A stretch of DNA of 6,564 bases, from contig BNVH01000129.1 of NCBI GenBank assembly GCA_025997955.1, positions 1 through 6,564 on the forward strand, given 5' to 3'. The translations under genes and the position numbers were made by a program. The notes under the pieces are model-generated. The model was not told where the DNA came from. It was given only the letters and a program-made list of their open reading frames with translations, and did not search any database. This document shows, one piece after another, positions 6,481 through 6,564 of the stretch. Positions within the stretch are counted from its first letter, which is position 1; every line of letters starts with the position of its first letter. This DNA comes from Synergistales bacterium. Lineage in GTDB: Bacteria; Synergistota; Synergistia; Synergistales; Aminobacteriaceae.

Positions 6481-6500
6481 CCTCCGTATGGTATAACCAA
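6472..6500 (-). promoter_or_regulatory. Candidate sigma-70-type promoter for ackA
   Basis: On the minus strand TTGGTT (6495-6500) and CATAAT (6472-6477) are separated by exactly 17 nt. The -10 matches TATAAT at 5 of 6 positions, the -35 matches TTGACA at only 3 of 6. Transcription would start near 6465, leaving a leader of about 35 nt. The -10 lies inside the 6458-6480 dyad, which would allow repressor control. Confidence 0.35.
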
Positions 6501-6564
6501 ACCTCATACAAGATTTGGTAAAGCTGAATCTCGCAAAGCTCGCAGAAATATTCCACGAGCGCCG
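6473..6564 (-). CDS. Possible C-terminal end of an upstream gene (partial)
   Basis: The frame from the window edge to TAA at 6473-6475 is open for 29 codons and gives an acidic, aromatic-rich tail (LVEYFCELCEIQLYQ then YHTEDS). I do not recognise it, and it does not look like the end of phosphotransacetylase. Another minus-strand frame is open over the same bases, so the coding call is weak. If real, its stop lies inside the dyad before ackA, about 40 nt from the ackA start. Confidence 0.3.
   Translation of the reverse strand, partial: ALVEYFCELCEIQLYQILYEVWLYHTEDS

Noticed and set aside
1..6564. tRNA, rRNA, CRISPR array, riboswitch, toxin-antitoxin pair or restriction system.
   Set aside because: I saw no regularly spaced direct repeats, cloverleaf sequences, rRNA segments or conserved riboswitch core. 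The RhuM fragment alone does not indicate a working defence or toxin system.

Overview
The window is mostly conserved bacterial housekeeping DNA read from the minus strand, with an A+T-rich accessory stretch at its low-coordinate end. In transcription order (high to low coordinates) it holds acetate kinase (ackA), a DUF177/YceD-family protein, ribosomal protein L32 (rpmF), a strong stem-loop terminator, NAD+-dependent DNA ligase (ligA), and an ABC exporter half-transporter with fused membrane and ATPase domains. Below about position 505 the sequence becomes A+T-rich and carries a RhuM-family fragment broken at both ends.

Organism: the order ackA - DUF177 - rpmF, a four-cysteine L32, a G+C-rich core (60% in one 60-base sample) and several TTG/GTG starts suggest an anaerobic, fermentative bacterium, perhaps Synergistota or a Firmicutes relative. 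This is an inference from gene order and style. No 16S or other lineage marker is present.

Layout: 6473-6564 may be the tail of an upstream gene. A perfect 10-bp dyad (6458-6480) and a plausible promoter precede ackA. ackA, DUF177 and rpmF form a tight unit: there is a 36-nt gap between the first two, and a 1-nt stop/start overlap between the last two. A 13-bp-stem terminator (4361-4404) closes that unit. The ligA leader starts at once behind it and contains a 15-nt sequence, including the ribosome binding site, repeated in tandem. ligA and the ABC gene are 12 nt apart and probably co-transcribed. No clear terminator follows the ABC gene.

Function: the first unit pairs ATP-forming acetate production with ribosome supply. 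The second pairs replication and repair ligation with an exporter of unknown substrate, probably only by shared transcription. I see no tRNA, rRNA, CRISPR array, riboswitch or intact mobile element, and nothing that amounts to a new biological system. The least ordinary parts are the decayed accessory segment at 1-505, the duplicated ligA translation leader and the dyad before ackA.
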